DNA from: Mesorhizobium sp. LHD-90
GTDB taxonomy: Bacteria > Pseudomonadota > Alphaproteobacteria > Rhizobiales > Rhizobiaceae
Length of the DNA: 64,000 nt
Direction: 5' to 3'
Assembly (NCBI RefSeq): GCF_030929505.1
Contig: NZ_JAVFVV010000008.1
Location: forward strand, 186,001-250,000
The position numbers and the translations under genes are program-made. Shown piece by piece: positions 19,501 to 29,271 of the stretch (position 1 is its first letter; each line of letters starts with the position of its first letter). Below the pieces are notes generated by a model. It did not search any database. It was not told where the DNA came from and saw only the letters and a program-made list of their open reading frames with translations.

Positions 19501-19549
19501 CAAAAATCTCCCGGGGCTTCCGGCGGCTCAGGCCGCCCGGAAGGCCGGG
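19501..19549 (-). terminator. Candidate attenuator terminator upstream of ileS
   Basis: On the minus strand CCCGGCCTTCCGGGCGGC pairs with GCCGCCGGAAGCCCCGGG with small bulges, around a loop containing TGA, followed by AGATTTTTG. It has the form of an intrinsic terminator, lies 84 bases before the ileS start and overlaps the last codons and the stop of a 19-codon reading frame. No other minus-strand gene lies upstream that it could end, so control of ileS is the simplest reading. Confidence 0.6.
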
Positions 19550-19587
19550 CACATAATTCGTATCGTGGTCGCAAAAAGTGCGCTCAT
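19528..19587 (-). CDS. Possible ileS leader peptide
   Basis: A 19-codon frame encoding MSALFATTIRIMCPAFRAA. AGAGG lies 5 bases before its ATG, an excellent ribosome binding site for so short a frame. Two isoleucine codons occur at positions 9 and 11 (ATA and ATT, unusual choices in this GC-rich genome), just before the sequence that forms the left side of the terminator stem. The stop codon is in the terminator loop. This is the layout of a ribosome-mediated attenuator sensing charged tRNA-Ile. Two isoleucine codons is a weak run compared with classical leader peptides, and no antiterminator is proved. Confidence 0.45.
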   Translation of the reverse strand: MSALFATTIRIMCPAFRAA

Positions 19588-19886
19588 GGTCGCCTCTTTA
19601 GCCGAGCGCGGCGCCAAGATAAAGGGCCGAGGCGCCCGGCCTGAATGACTGGCGGGTTTCCCAAGAGAAGCAACAGCCGACTTGAGTACGGGCCGACCTG
19701 TTCGAAACGCCTGCGATCGCACAACCGGGCGACAAGCTTTGGCTTCGATGAGTGCTGTCGAAAACGAACGAAACGAGGCCGACACAAGCTGCGTTCCCGG
19801 CGACGCGCCTTTGTTACAAAATCCACATATAATGATCTTCCTTCCACAATCGCAAGTCGACGCCAGATCACGGAGCGAGGTCGGAC
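19588..19886. other. Intergenic region between divergent ileS leader and orphan gene
   Basis: About 300 bases with no supported gene. It must contain the promoters for the minus-strand ileS leader and the plus-strand 350-aa orphan. The part just before the orphan (about 19805-19845) is A/T-rich (ACAAAATCCACATATAATG), a plausible promoter or entry region, but no clear -35/-10 pair can be fixed. Confidence 0.35.
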
Positions 19887-20939
19887 ATGAGCGGGGACAG
19901 GACTCTTTCGGCGGCGGAAGGCAACAAGATCAGGCTGAGGCTGAACGAACTCGGCCTGTCGCTCGACGGGATGCGCTGGTGGATCACCGGCTATTCGCGC
20001 CACTATTACGGCTTCGAGTTCCATTGCGACCAATACGAGCGCCTGCTGACGAAGGCCGAACACAACACCCGGTTCCGCAAGCACAACGTCACGCTGCCCG
20101 ACGCCGATCCGTGGCGCGATGCCGGGATCGACGCGTTCGGCTACAGCCAGACCCATAGCTACAACTATCTTCACCTCGACATCTCGACCAACAAGCTTGG
20201 GCTGTGCCGAGTCTACATCGCTCCCAGCAACTGGGGTCGCATGGGCGACCCGCAGGCCGGCCCGCCGAAATATCTGAGCAGCGACGTCTACCAGGCCATC
20301 GCGAAGCGCATGTCGGTGCTCGGGATCAAGCTGGAGGAATTCATCGACGGCGAGCCCGCGATCGGCGGCACGACGCTCGACGGGATCAACTTCAATCCGC
20401 GCAACTACAAGAAGTTCGCGCAGGCCGTCCGGGACGCCCAGAAGGCCAATGGAAAAAGTTTCATCGAGGGCAAGAAGCACGGCACGCCCGATGTGATCGA
20501 CCTGTCCTTCCTCGCCACCAGCGGAACCGGGTTCCGTGAAATCCAATGGACCGACGGGCAATCGGCGACGCTCGACTTCAGCGCCTTGCATCTTGCCTTG
20601 TCGCCGGTCCGCTGCAACGTCCACATCGACGAGTTCGGGGTCGTCATCGGCGGACCGGACGGCATATCGCTGTCACCGAACGCCCTGCACCACATCGCCA
20701 ACGAACTGATCCTGAAGACCATCATAAAGGAGTTCCTCTACGATAAGATCAAACTGCCCAAGTGGTTCATCGACCACCTGTTCGTCGAACTCCCGAACAC
20801 GTCAGGCGGCTTCAATCGGGTCGGCTGGGGATTCGAGTTCCACCCCTGGAAATCGGTGCGGATAACGGCCGGGCACTCCTGCACGCTCAACGACGGGGTC
20901 GACTGCAAGAAGACCTTTACGTTCAGCAAGTCGTTCTGA
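19887..20939 (+). CDS. Hypothetical protein, no recognised family
   Basis: A 350-residue protein that I do not recognise. There is no signal peptide and no membrane segment, so it is probably cytoplasmic. It is rich in aromatic residues and histidine near the N-terminus (MRWWITGYSRHYYGFEFHCD) and again in the centre (YSQTHSYNYLHLDI). Seven cysteines or so are scattered without a CxxC pair. The ATG at 19887 is preceded by GGAGCGAGGTCGGAC, giving a plausible binding site. It stands alone between the divergent ileS leader and the convergent MipA gene. Composition suggests a genuine gene. Whether it is an orphan or a narrow rhizobial family needs a database search. Confidence 0.75.
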   Translation: MSGDRTLSAAEGNKIRLRLNELGLSLDGMRWWITGYSRHYYGFEFHCDQYERLLTKAEHNTRFRKHNVTLPDADPWRDAGIDAFGYSQTHSYNYLHLDISTNKLGLCRVYIAPSNWGRMGDPQAGPPKYLSSDVYQAIAKRMSVLGIKLEEFIDGEPAIGGTTLDGINFNPRNYKKFAQAVRDAQKANGKSFIEGKKHGTPDVIDLSFLATSGTGFREIQWTDGQSATLDFSALHLALSPVRCNVHIDEFGVVIGGPDGISLSPNALHHIANELILKTIIKEFLYDKIKLPKWFIDHLFVELPNTSGGFNRVGWGFEFHPWKSVRITAGHSCTLNDGVDCKKTFTFSKSF

Positions 20940-20978
20940 AACGGTCGCACAGTTGAGGCCGGCCGCACGTCCGGAAGA

Positions 20979-21797
20979 TCAAGGCACCGTGAAATCGAAC
21001 CGGTAGGTGGTCGACAGGCCGACCATGAACTGGTCGACCGAACCGCGCTCCTTCACCAGCGAGGAGTCCGCAGCGGGCCCGAGCAGGCGTGCATATTCGC
21101 CGAACAGGCTGGCGGTGACCTTCTCGGTCGCCTTCCAGGTGATGGCGCCGCCGACGCCCGCCGATTTCAGCCCGCCGCCGGGATCGTATTCGGCCAGGCC
21201 GGACGCCGCGCTCTCCCCGGCGTCGACGCCATAATAGGTCTCGAAATAGTCGGCAGAGGCGAAGGAGAGCCTCGGCCCGCCCGAAACCCGGATCGCCTCG
21301 GTGACATCCTTGAAGGCGTCGACCGCGATGTCACCGGCCATGCCCTGATGCGCAAACACACCCTGCCGCAACTCGCCACGCACGCGCAGCCAGTCGGTTG
21401 GGTAGAACTCCGCAAAGGCGCCGAGTTCGGCGCCCCATTTCACGTCGCTGAGCCCGTCGAGTTCATCGGAATCATCGGAATCGCGGGGAAACACGATCTT
21501 GCCGACCGCACCTGCCCTGAAGGCGCCGGTATCCATGAAGGAGAGCGATATGTTGTCGTTGCGCGAGGTGAAGCGCGCCTCTGGCCCCGCCTTGCCGAGG
21601 GAAATCATCGGCGTGGCGCGAAAAACCATGTCGCTGGCGCCCTCGAACTCCGGCGCGGCAAAGCCCGCCGCGCCGACCGTCAGATACCAGTCGCCATGCA
21701 CCCAGTCGAAGAAGCCGGATTTTTCCTCGGCTCCCGCCGGGGCGACGCCAAGAGCCGCCGCGGCCGCGAGCCCGAGAGCGACGATTCTTTTCGACAT
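20979..21797 (-). CDS. MipA/OmpV family outer membrane protein
   Basis: Outer membrane beta-barrel protein of 272 residues from the ATG at 21797. The signal peptide MSKRIVALGLAAAAALGVAPAGA is clear. The mature protein has alternating amphipathic strands and ends in an aromatic-hydrophobic terminal strand (TTYRFDFTVP). Family features include WYLTVGAAGFAAPEFEGASD near the start and late strand segments such as VTASLFGEYARLLG. MipA/OmpV proteins are associated with murein-synthesising complexes or with osmotic and antibiotic responses in other bacteria. The exact role here is unknown. A further in-frame ATG at 21842 is less likely. Confidence 0.88.
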   Translation of the reverse strand: MSKRIVALGLAAAAALGVAPAGAEEKSGFFDWVHGDWYLTVGAAGFAAPEFEGASDMVFRATPMISLGKAGPEARFTSRNDNISLSFMDTGAFRAGAVGKIVFPRDSDDSDELDGLSDVKWGAELGAFAEFYPTDWLRVRGELRQGVFAHQGMAGDIAVDAFKDVTEAIRVSGGPRLSFASADYFETYYGVDAGESAASGLAEYDPGGGLKSAGVGGAITWKATEKVTASLFGEYARLLGPAADSSLVKERGSVDQFMVGLSTTYRFDFTVP

Positions 21798-21887
21798 GGG
21801 AGATTCCGTCTCAGAAGGCAGTCTGAAGCGGTTTTCGGCCATGAGGGTAAAGTTTGACTTAAATGATGTGGATCGGCGTTTTGATCC

Positions 21888-22214
21888 TCAGCTCAGATTG
21901 AGCAAGGTGACGGAGGCGAGCGCCAGGCCTATGCCCACATATTGCAGGCTGGAGAGTTGTTCCTCGAACACCAGCACGCCGACCGCAACTGCCCCGATCA
22001 CGATCAGCGTATTCACCAGGGCGCCGGCGACGGCGAGATCCATCCGCCTGTTTATGAAGGCAAAGACGAAATACGACAGCGGCGACAGAACTATGAAAGC
22101 AACCAGGCTTCTGGCGTTTCCAGTCTTTCCCCAATGCGCACTCAGACTGTCGCACAAGATGAACAGACCGGCGCAGGCCAGCATCAACGCCCATACAATG
22201 GCGATGTTCCTCAT
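21888..22214 (-). CDS. Small four-helix SMR/EamA-like membrane protein
   Basis: A 108-residue protein from the ATG at 22214, with four hydrophobic segments (about 3-24, 35-54, 62-84 and 89-107) and short polar loops. The end FEEQLSSLQYVGIGLALASV is typical of the last half of EamA/DMT or small multidrug resistance proteins. Such half-size proteins work as dimers. The substrate is unknown. A longer start at 22247 exists but adds residues unlike a membrane protein start. It lies upstream of the MipA gene on the same strand, 90 bases away. Confidence 0.78.
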   Translation of the reverse strand: MRNIAIVWALMLACAGLFILCDSLSAHWGKTGNARSLVAFIVLSPLSYFVFAFINRRMDLAVAGALVNTLIVIGAVAVGVLVFEEQLSSLQYVGIGLALASVTLLNLS

Positions 22215-22465
22215 CCGTGGAGTAGACCACCTCATCGTACCCGGCACAAGCCGGCTTCAGCGCCGATATTCTTAACTTTATCGACCGGACGCTAGGCGAC
22301 CATCGCGGTTTGTCTGTCGGCCGCCGCCTTTGCGCGGTTTTCGGCAGAATTCTCTTTAATTTTGAACGGCATCGTTTGCGCTTCTGGTGCTGGACGCCCG
22401 CGGCACGCAGGGTTAGCTTGGGCTTGGCGATATGCCGCAGCATCTTTTTCAAGGAGAGGGCGACA

Positions 22466-23029
22466 ATGACTGTATCCGAGGGAGTTCAGGGCCCGCTGAA
22501 CGAAGCCAACCGGGAAACGCGAACAAAATGGGGGTGGTTCGTCGTACTGGGCGTGCTGCTTCTCGTGCTTGGCGTGATCGCCGCCGGCAACCTTCTCCTC
22601 GCCACCGCCGCGTCGGTCTTCTTCGTCGGCTGGATGATGATCGCGGGCGGCGTCATCGAGATCATACACGCATTCGGTGTCAAGAGCTGGGGCAGCTTCT
22701 TCTGGTGGCTGATCAGCGGCCTGCTCTACATCGTCGCCGGCTATCTGGCCTTCACCAATCCCTTGCTTGCTTCGGCGATCCTGACCCTGTTTCTGGCCAT
22801 CGCGCTGGTGGTGTCCGGCCTGCTTCGCATCTGGGTCGGGTTCACCGGCAAGTCGCTGTCCGGCTGGGGCTGGATCGTCGCCTCGGGCGTCATCACGACG
22901 CTCGCCGGCGTAATCATCTGGAGCGGCTGGCCGGTCAACAGCCTTTGGGTCCTGGGCATCTTCCTGGCGGTCGACCTGATCATCCAGGGCGTCAGTTTCA
23001 TCGCCTTCGGTTTCGGCCTGCGGAAATAG
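22466..23029 (+). CDS. HdeD family acid-resistance protein
   Basis: Integral membrane protein of 187 residues with six hydrophobic helices beginning at about 24. The repeated pattern of two or three-helix units (VLGVLLLVLGVIAAGN and VASGVITTLAGVIIWSGWP) is that of DUF308/HdeD. In enterobacteria HdeD is needed for acid resistance at high cell density; in alphaproteobacteria the role is less defined. The ATG at 22466 has AAGGAGAGGG 5 bases or so upstream, an unusually strong ribosome binding site. It ends 4 bases from the convergent ribF. Confidence 0.9.
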   Translation: MTVSEGVQGPLNEANRETRTKWGWFVVLGVLLLVLGVIAAGNLLLATAASVFFVGWMMIAGGVIEIIHAFGVKSWGSFFWWLISGLLYIVAGYLAFTNPLLASAILTLFLAIALVVSGLLRIWVGFTGKSLSGWGWIVASGVITTLAGVIIWSGWPVNSLWVLGIFLAVDLIIQGVSFIAFGFGLRK

Positions 23030-23032
23030 GTG

Positions 23033-24019
23033 TCAGAAGGCGAGCCTCTGGTCCAGTTCGGACAGCGGGCGGACGTCGGAAAGCAGCGCGCGCGCTTCCT
23101 CCTTGTCGCGCTGCATTTGCGCCAGCAGAGCGTCCAGCCCGTCGAATTTCTCCTCGCCGCGCAGAAAGCCGAAGAAAGAGACGTCGCAGATCTCGTGATA
23201 GAGATCGCCGGCGAAATCGAAGACGTAGGTCTCCAGCAGCGGCTCGCCTTCGCTCTCGACTGTCGGCCGCCGGCCGAAGCTGGCGACGCCGTCATGCAGG
23301 TCGCCATTCGGCCGCCGCAGCCGCACCGCATAGATGCCGTGCCTGAGCACTGCGTCCTCGGGCATAATCATGTTGGCGGTCGGAAAGCCCAGCGTCCGGC
23401 CAAGCTTCTTGCCGTGCACGACCTCGCCTTCCACCGTGAAGCGGTAGCCGAGCAGACCCGCCGCCTGCGACACGTCGCCGGCTTCGAGCAGCGCCCTGAT
23501 GCGGCTCGACGACACCGCCTCGCCGCCCTCGTCGCAAAAGGCCTCGACCTGGGTGACGCCGAAGCCGCGGTCCTTGCCCGCCGCCACGAGGAAGGCCGGA
23601 TCGCCCTGCCGGTTCTTGCCGAAATGGAAATCGAAACCGGTCACGACATGGCTGACGCCAAGCTGCCCCAACAGTACGCCATCGATGAAGTCGTCCGCCG
23701 ACTGGCCGGCGAAATCGCGCGTGAACGGCTGCTCCACCAGGGCATCGAAGCCAAGCAGCCGCACCAGCCGCGCCTTCACCGGCGCCGGCGTGATGCGCGG
23801 CAGCCGAATGTCGGGGCGGAAGACGGCGCGCGGATGCGGCTCGAAGGTCAGCACCAGCGCCGGCACACCGCGCGCCCGCGCCTCGACCAGCGCCCGCTCC
23901 AGCACGGCCTGGTGGCCGCGATGCACGCCGTCGAAATTGCCGATCGCCACCACGCCGCCGCGCAGGCGCTGCGGCAGTCGCCCGGACCCGGTGAGCCGTT
24001 CGAAGCCGCCAGTCGTCAT
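23033..24019 (-). CDS. ribF: Bifunctional riboflavin kinase/FAD synthetase
   Basis: Makes FMN from riboflavin and then FAD. It has 328 residues, normal for RibF. The N-terminal adenylyltransferase domain contains AIGNFDGVHRGHQ (25-37), and the C-terminal flavokinase domain contains GRTLGFPTANM. It follows the HAD phosphatase gene on the minus strand after 16 bases. In many Rhizobiales ribF lies just before ileS; here the two are separated by about 4 kb holding the orphan, MipA, EamA-like and HdeD genes. Confidence 0.95.
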   Translation of the reverse strand: MTTGGFERLTGSGRLPQRLRGGVVAIGNFDGVHRGHQAVLERALVEARARGVPALVLTFEPHPRAVFRPDIRLPRITPAPVKARLVRLLGFDALVEQPFTRDFAGQSADDFIDGVLLGQLGVSHVVTGFDFHFGKNRQGDPAFLVAAGKDRGFGVTQVEAFCDEGGEAVSSSRIRALLEAGDVSQAAGLLGYRFTVEGEVVHGKKLGRTLGFPTANMIMPEDAVLRHGIYAVRLRRPNGDLHDGVASFGRRPTVESEGEPLLETYVFDFAGDLYHEICDVSFFGFLRGEEKFDGLDALLAQMQRDKEEARALLSDVRPLSELDQRLAF

Positions 24020-24035
24020 GATGCGCCGCCCAGCC

Positions 24036-24944
24036 CTATCTCAGGCGCGTGATCACGGCGACCGGAAGCCGGCCGTGATGGTTGAGGAATCCCATCAACT
24101 TCTCGCGGTCCGGATCGTCGATGTCGCCATAGTCCCTGGCGTGGATGCCGCCCGAGACATAGAGCACGTCGAGGCCATAGTCCTCCGCGCCCTTCACGTC
24201 GGTCAGCACACCGTCGCCGATGGCCAGCACCTCGCTCTTCGACAGGTCGCGGCCGAGTACCTCGCCGGCCGCATGCATGGCTGCGTCATAGATCGGCTTG
24301 TGCGGCTTGCCGGCAATCTGCGTGCGCCCGCCGAGTTGCCCGTAGGCCCGCGCCAGCGCGCCGGCGCAATAGATCGTGCGCTCACCGCGCTCGACCATGA
24401 TATCCGGGTTGGCGCAGATGAAGGGCAGGTCGCGGGCGCGCATGCGCCGCAGCATCTCGGCATAGTCGTCGGGCGTTTCCGTATCGTCGTCGAACAGCCC
24501 CGTGCAGACCACCGCGGACGCCTCGAACTCCTCGACGATCTCGACGTCGAGCCCCTCGTAGAGGGTAAGATCGCGTTCGGGTCCGAGATGAAAGATCTTT
24601 CGCGGCCCGTTGGCGACGAGTTCCCGCGTCACGTCGCCCGAGGTGACGACGCGGTCCCAGCCTGTCACGCCGAGCGCCCTGAGTTGCGCGACGATCGGCG
24701 CGGCCGGCCGGGGCGCATTGGTAACCAGGACGACCGCCTGTCCCCTTTCCTGCGCGAGCGTCAGCGCGGAAACGGCGTTGTGGAAGCTGTGCACGCCGTT
24801 ATGCAGCACGCCCCAGACGTCGCAGAAGATGGCTGGATAGCCAGACAGCTCATCCAGCGATCGAACGAATTTTACCAAGGCCGCACCGCATGCTGTTGAT
24901 TCACCGCCGTGGCGCCAGCCCTCCGGGCCGGCATTCGGCGGCAT
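24036..24944 (-). CDS. TIGR01459-type HAD superfamily hydrolase
   Basis: Haloacid dehalogenase-like phosphatase of up to 302 residues. Motif I FCDVWGVLHNG carries the DxD-type aspartate near residue 42. A second segment, GKPHKPIYDAAM, and the acidic motif IGDGVLTDVKGAEDYGLDV complete the HAD site. The family is annotated as a hydrolase of unknown substrate. The first in-frame ATG is at 24944, but a TTG at about 24879 (then VKFVRSLDELSG) fits family starts better. It sits upstream of ribF with a short gap, and the pairing is common in Rhizobiales. Confidence 0.88.
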   Translation of the reverse strand: MPPNAGPEGWRHGGESTACGAALVKFVRSLDELSGYPAIFCDVWGVLHNGVHSFHNAVSALTLAQERGQAVVLVTNAPRPAAPIVAQLRALGVTGWDRVVTSGDVTRELVANGPRKIFHLGPERDLTLYEGLDVEIVEEFEASAVVCTGLFDDDTETPDDYAEMLRRMRARDLPFICANPDIMVERGERTIYCAGALARAYGQLGGRTQIAGKPHKPIYDAAMHAAGEVLGRDLSKSEVLAIGDGVLTDVKGAEDYGLDVLYVSGGIHARDYGDIDDPDREKLMGFLNHHGRLPVAVITRLR

Positions 24945-25338
24945 CCCGATTAACCGAGAGTTTTCACCCTGTCACCAGCTTTGACTTGGAGGCCATCTCG
25001 AAATCCGTCAGAGCGAGCGAAAATGCGGATCTCGAGAGCCGGGGCGCGTGCGCGCAGATACTTGCGCGCCGGAAGCGCAGACCTTCCCGTTTGCAGCCCG
25101 CCCTTCCGCCGAGCCGCCACGGTCCGCCTTTTCCCGCCCCCGTCTGGTCACGCCGGAGAATTCCGTTTAGAGGAAGCGCCCGACAGCGCAGTGGCTGCCG
25201 GCACGGTCCGCCGCAAGACACCGAATGCGGCCAGCAATGTTTGCTCCGTTTGCCTGTCCGCGTGGAGAATCTGTCGCCCTGATCGGAAGCCGGCGCAAAA
25301 ACCGGCCGAAAATCCGCTCCGACCCGCATCGCGGACTT
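24945..25338. other. Long upstream region before groESL, no gene seen
   Basis: Nearly 400 bases between the HAD gene start and the groESL promoter. Open frames exist on both strands but have no recognisable protein character. No tRNA or strong hairpin with a T-run was found. It presumably contains the promoter for the minus-strand HAD-ribF pair. Confidence 0.4.
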
Positions 25339-25370
25339 CTTGACAGAGCAAAAGCGAGCGCCTATCTCCG
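25339..25370 (+). promoter_or_regulatory. RpoH (sigma-32)-type promoter of groESL
   Basis: CTTG at 25339-25342, an 18-base spacer, then CCTATCTCCG at 25361-25370. This matches the alphaproteobacterial heat-shock promoter consensus described in Caulobacter (CTTG, 17-18 bases, CYTATNTNNG) at every defined position. The predicted start of transcription falls at or just before the CIRCE element, 100 or so bases before groES. Confidence 0.85.
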
Positions 25371-25377
25371 CGCCACG

Positions 25378-25404
25378 TTAGCACTCCTTCAGAGCGAGTG
25401 CTAA
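25378..25404 (+). promoter_or_regulatory. CIRCE operator (HrcA binding site)
   Basis: A perfect inverted repeat, TTAGCACTC then nine bases then GAGTGCTAA. This is the exact consensus of the HrcA heat-shock repressor site. It overlaps the expected transcription start of groESL, just downstream of the RpoH-type promoter. The operon should therefore be under both repression by HrcA and activation by RpoH. Confidence 0.97.
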
Positions 25405-25466
25405 CCGCAGTCCGGCCACGCCGGACGGAGGAGCCCTTTCAACGTCCGCATTCAAGGATAGTCAAC

Positions 25467-25763
25467 ATGGCAAAGTCGAAGTTCCGCCCGCTTCACGACC
25501 GCGTGGTCGTCAAGCGCGTCGATTCCGAAGAGAAGACCAAAGGCGGCATCATCATCCCGGACACCGCCAAGGAGAAGCCGCAGGAAGGCGAGATCATCGC
25601 CGTCGGCTCCGGCGCCCGCGACGAGAGCGGCAAGCTGGTTCCGCTGGACGTCAAGGCCGGCGACCGCGTGCTGTTCGGCAAGTGGTCGGGCACCGAGGTG
25701 AAGCTCAATGGCGAAGACCTTCTGATCATGAAGGAATCCGACATCATGGGCATCATCGGCTGA
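25467..25763 (+). CDS. groES: Co-chaperonin GroES
   Basis: The 98-residue lid of the GroEL chaperonin. It has the family start [12 protein letters not shown], the mobile loop around [20 protein letters not shown] and the C-terminal [12 protein letters not shown]. It is the first gene of the groESL operon with a 60-base gap to groEL. The ATG at 25467 follows a weak AAGGATAG site. The upstream region carries the CIRCE element and the RpoH-like promoter described separately. Confidence 0.98.
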   Translation: MAKSKFRPLHDRVVVKRVDSEEKTKGGIIIPDTAKEKPQEGEIIAVGSGARDESGKLVPLDVKAGDRVLFGKWSGTEVKLNGEDLLIMKESDIMGIIG

Positions 25764-25819
25764 TCGTCGGCCTCATCCGCACCATCCATCCAATATAGCC
25801 GCAAGGCACAAGGAGCTAA

Positions 25820-27466
<1,647 letters not shown>

Positions 27467-27496
27467 GTCCTGCCAACCAAGGCTTCACGAATGCGG

Positions 27497-27522
27497 AAGG
27501 GCGGCAGCGATGCCGCCCTTTT
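27497..27522 (+). terminator. Intrinsic terminator of groESL
   Basis: AAGGGCGGCA, loop GCGA, TGCCGCCCTT then TT: a 10-base perfect stem followed by a T-run. It ends the groESL operon and separates it from the 562-aa orphan gene that begins 61 bases later. Confidence 0.9.
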
Positions 27523-27582
27523 CGTTGATCTTAAGCATGTCCCTTAGCGCCGCCGAAACTTCCCCGCGACAAGGTTTTCGAC

Positions 27583-29271
27583 ATGGAGCGCGTTGGCGAA
27601 GTTATTGTCGGCATAGTCGTCATGGCGATCGCCTGCGGGCTAGGCGCCTCTGGCGGTGCTACAATCACCGTTTTGACAATGGGGTTTCTGGGCGGCGTTG
27701 GCATGTTTGTCAGCATCGTCTCACTCCTAGCTGTCGCATTGGTTCTCGTCGCGGTCGGGACTGGGAATGGCAAGCTCGGCTATGCCTGGGCGCCAGTCGT
27801 GTTCTTCGGCGGATGGGCACTGATATCCGTTGCCATGCGAGCAAATCTGAGCTTCGAGGCAGAAAACATAACGCCTCCCGAAATCGCTCCGGCTTTGGCT
27901 CAGGTCCGTACCCTGGTTGTCGATGCCCACCCCTCGCTGCCTAGAACCTTCGTCACTGAGGGCGCAGTCGAGCGATTGGTCGAAATCACCTATCAAAACA
28001 ACGACCGTACCAAGGCGATCAAGACGATTCGCCAAACCATGCTTGCGGAGGGCGCCGATTGCACAGCGGAGGACAACGCTCAGTCGTCAGTTCTCCATCG
28101 GATAGGGCGCATTGACGAGTGCCTCAAAACCATTGATCTGGCGACACTGCCGGATGGCCTGCATATCCTCAGGCAACCGTTTGGTCGCGATAGCAGATAT
28201 GCCCAGGAATTGACCGCGGTCATCGTGGCCGCCAATCAGAACACCCCGGCGCTTACGTGGAAGCGCGCCTACGCGCGTGTGCCTGCCTATTTTCCCTTTT
28301 TTCGCATGAGCATGGGGCCGTTCGACAAAGCTCCGACGATTTGGGAGACGCGTGCAGGACCGTTTGAGATGGTTGCCTATGGAGCACTTGATCTGAAGAC
28401 CGAAGTGATGGCGGCGGCGATCTATGGCTTCGATCCAACCAAGCCGCCGCGCGCCCTCAGCTTATCGAACGCTGAGCTTTCCCACCAAGCGGCCATGTTG
28501 GCCGAACGTGGAGATCAGGGGGGACTCGCCGACGGATGGGCTTTGACTTCTAGACTGTTCGACGCGCGATATATCGACGACAACGCAGTCAAGGTTGCGA
28601 TCCAGAAGGTTCGTGATCCCAGGGCCTTTCCGATTGACGAACTGCGCTTGGGTAGATTCGTACAGGCGTTCAGCCCGGAACAACGGGCCCGATTCAATGA
28701 CGGTGCGATCCACGTCCTCTCCACGCCTTCTATTTGTAAATGGTGCTGGGTTGACGATACCACTTGGACAGATGTCGCACTTGCACATCGCGCGGTCGAA
28801 GCCTTCGGCAGCACTGTAGGTCTGGAGCGCTGGCAGTATATTGGGCTCGTGAACGTCGCGGGCGCAACGGCTTGGAACGGCCCCACGGCGACCGCGCCCG
28901 GTGCCAATCGTCAACTTATGCTGACGACCGCTGTCTCGTCTGCGGACGCTTCTGCAAGCACCAGATTGGCGGGCTTCATCGTCGCCACCCTCACGGAAAT
29001 GCTGCAGAGCGAAGCGCAAGCACTTACCGCCGCCGTCGACAAACTCGACCAAAGCGATATTTATGCAGTCGCTACGAGCAGATACAATTCCCCTTCTCAA
29101 CTCGACCAGATCGCACATCGGAACAGGAGTTTCCCTCGCGAAATCTTCGTGCAGAAACCAGAATGGCTGGCGTTCTGGAATGCGCTTTTGGCGCAAGTCG
29201 ACATCATCCCGGCCGGCGAGAAACGCGAAATAGCGACGCGGCACATCAACGAAAAGCTGGCTGCCAATTGA
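27583..29271 (+). CDS. Hypothetical membrane protein, no recognised family
   Basis: A 562-residue protein that I do not recognise. Three hydrophobic helices occupy the N-terminus (about 7-25, 28-58 and 66-84). The remaining 470 residues are soluble and mixed alpha-helical, with one cysteine-tryptophan cluster (ICKWCWVDDTTWTDV, near 385). No known motif is visible. The ATG at 27583 is the first codon in frame and no strong ribosome binding site precedes it. Codon use is visibly less GC-biased than groEL and the neighbouring genes, which suggests recent acquisition. It sits alone behind the groESL terminator. Confidence 0.75.
   Translation: MERVGEVIVGIVVMAIACGLGASGGATITVLTMGFLGGVGMFVSIVSLLAVALVLVAVGTGNGKLGYAWAPVVFFGGWALISVAMRANLSFEAENITPPEIAPALAQVRTLVVDAHPSLPRTFVTEGAVERLVEITYQNNDRTKAIKTIRQTMLAEGADCTAEDNAQSSVLHRIGRIDECLKTIDLATLPDGLHILRQPFGRDSRYAQELTAVIVAANQNTPALTWKRAYARVPAYFPFFRMSMGPFDKAPTIWETRAGPFEMVAYGALDLKTEVMAAAIYGFDPTKPPRALSLSNAELSHQAAMLAERGDQGGLADGWALTSRLFDARYIDDNAVKVAIQKVRDPRAFPIDELRLGRFVQAFSPEQRARFNDGAIHVLSTPSICKWCWVDDTTWTDVALAHRAVEAFGSTVGLERWQYIGLVNVAGATAWNGPTATAPGANRQLMLTTAVSSADASASTRLAGFIVATLTEMLQSEAQALTAAVDKLDQSDIYAVATSRYNSPSQLDQIAHRNRSFPREIFVQKPEWLAFWNALLAQVDIIPAGEKREIATRHINEKLAAN

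Noticed and set aside
27583..29271. Toxin, phage or defence gene reading of the 562-aa protein
   Set aside because: No nuclease, protease, ATPase or pore motif was seen and no phage gene is near. Such a label would be a guess.
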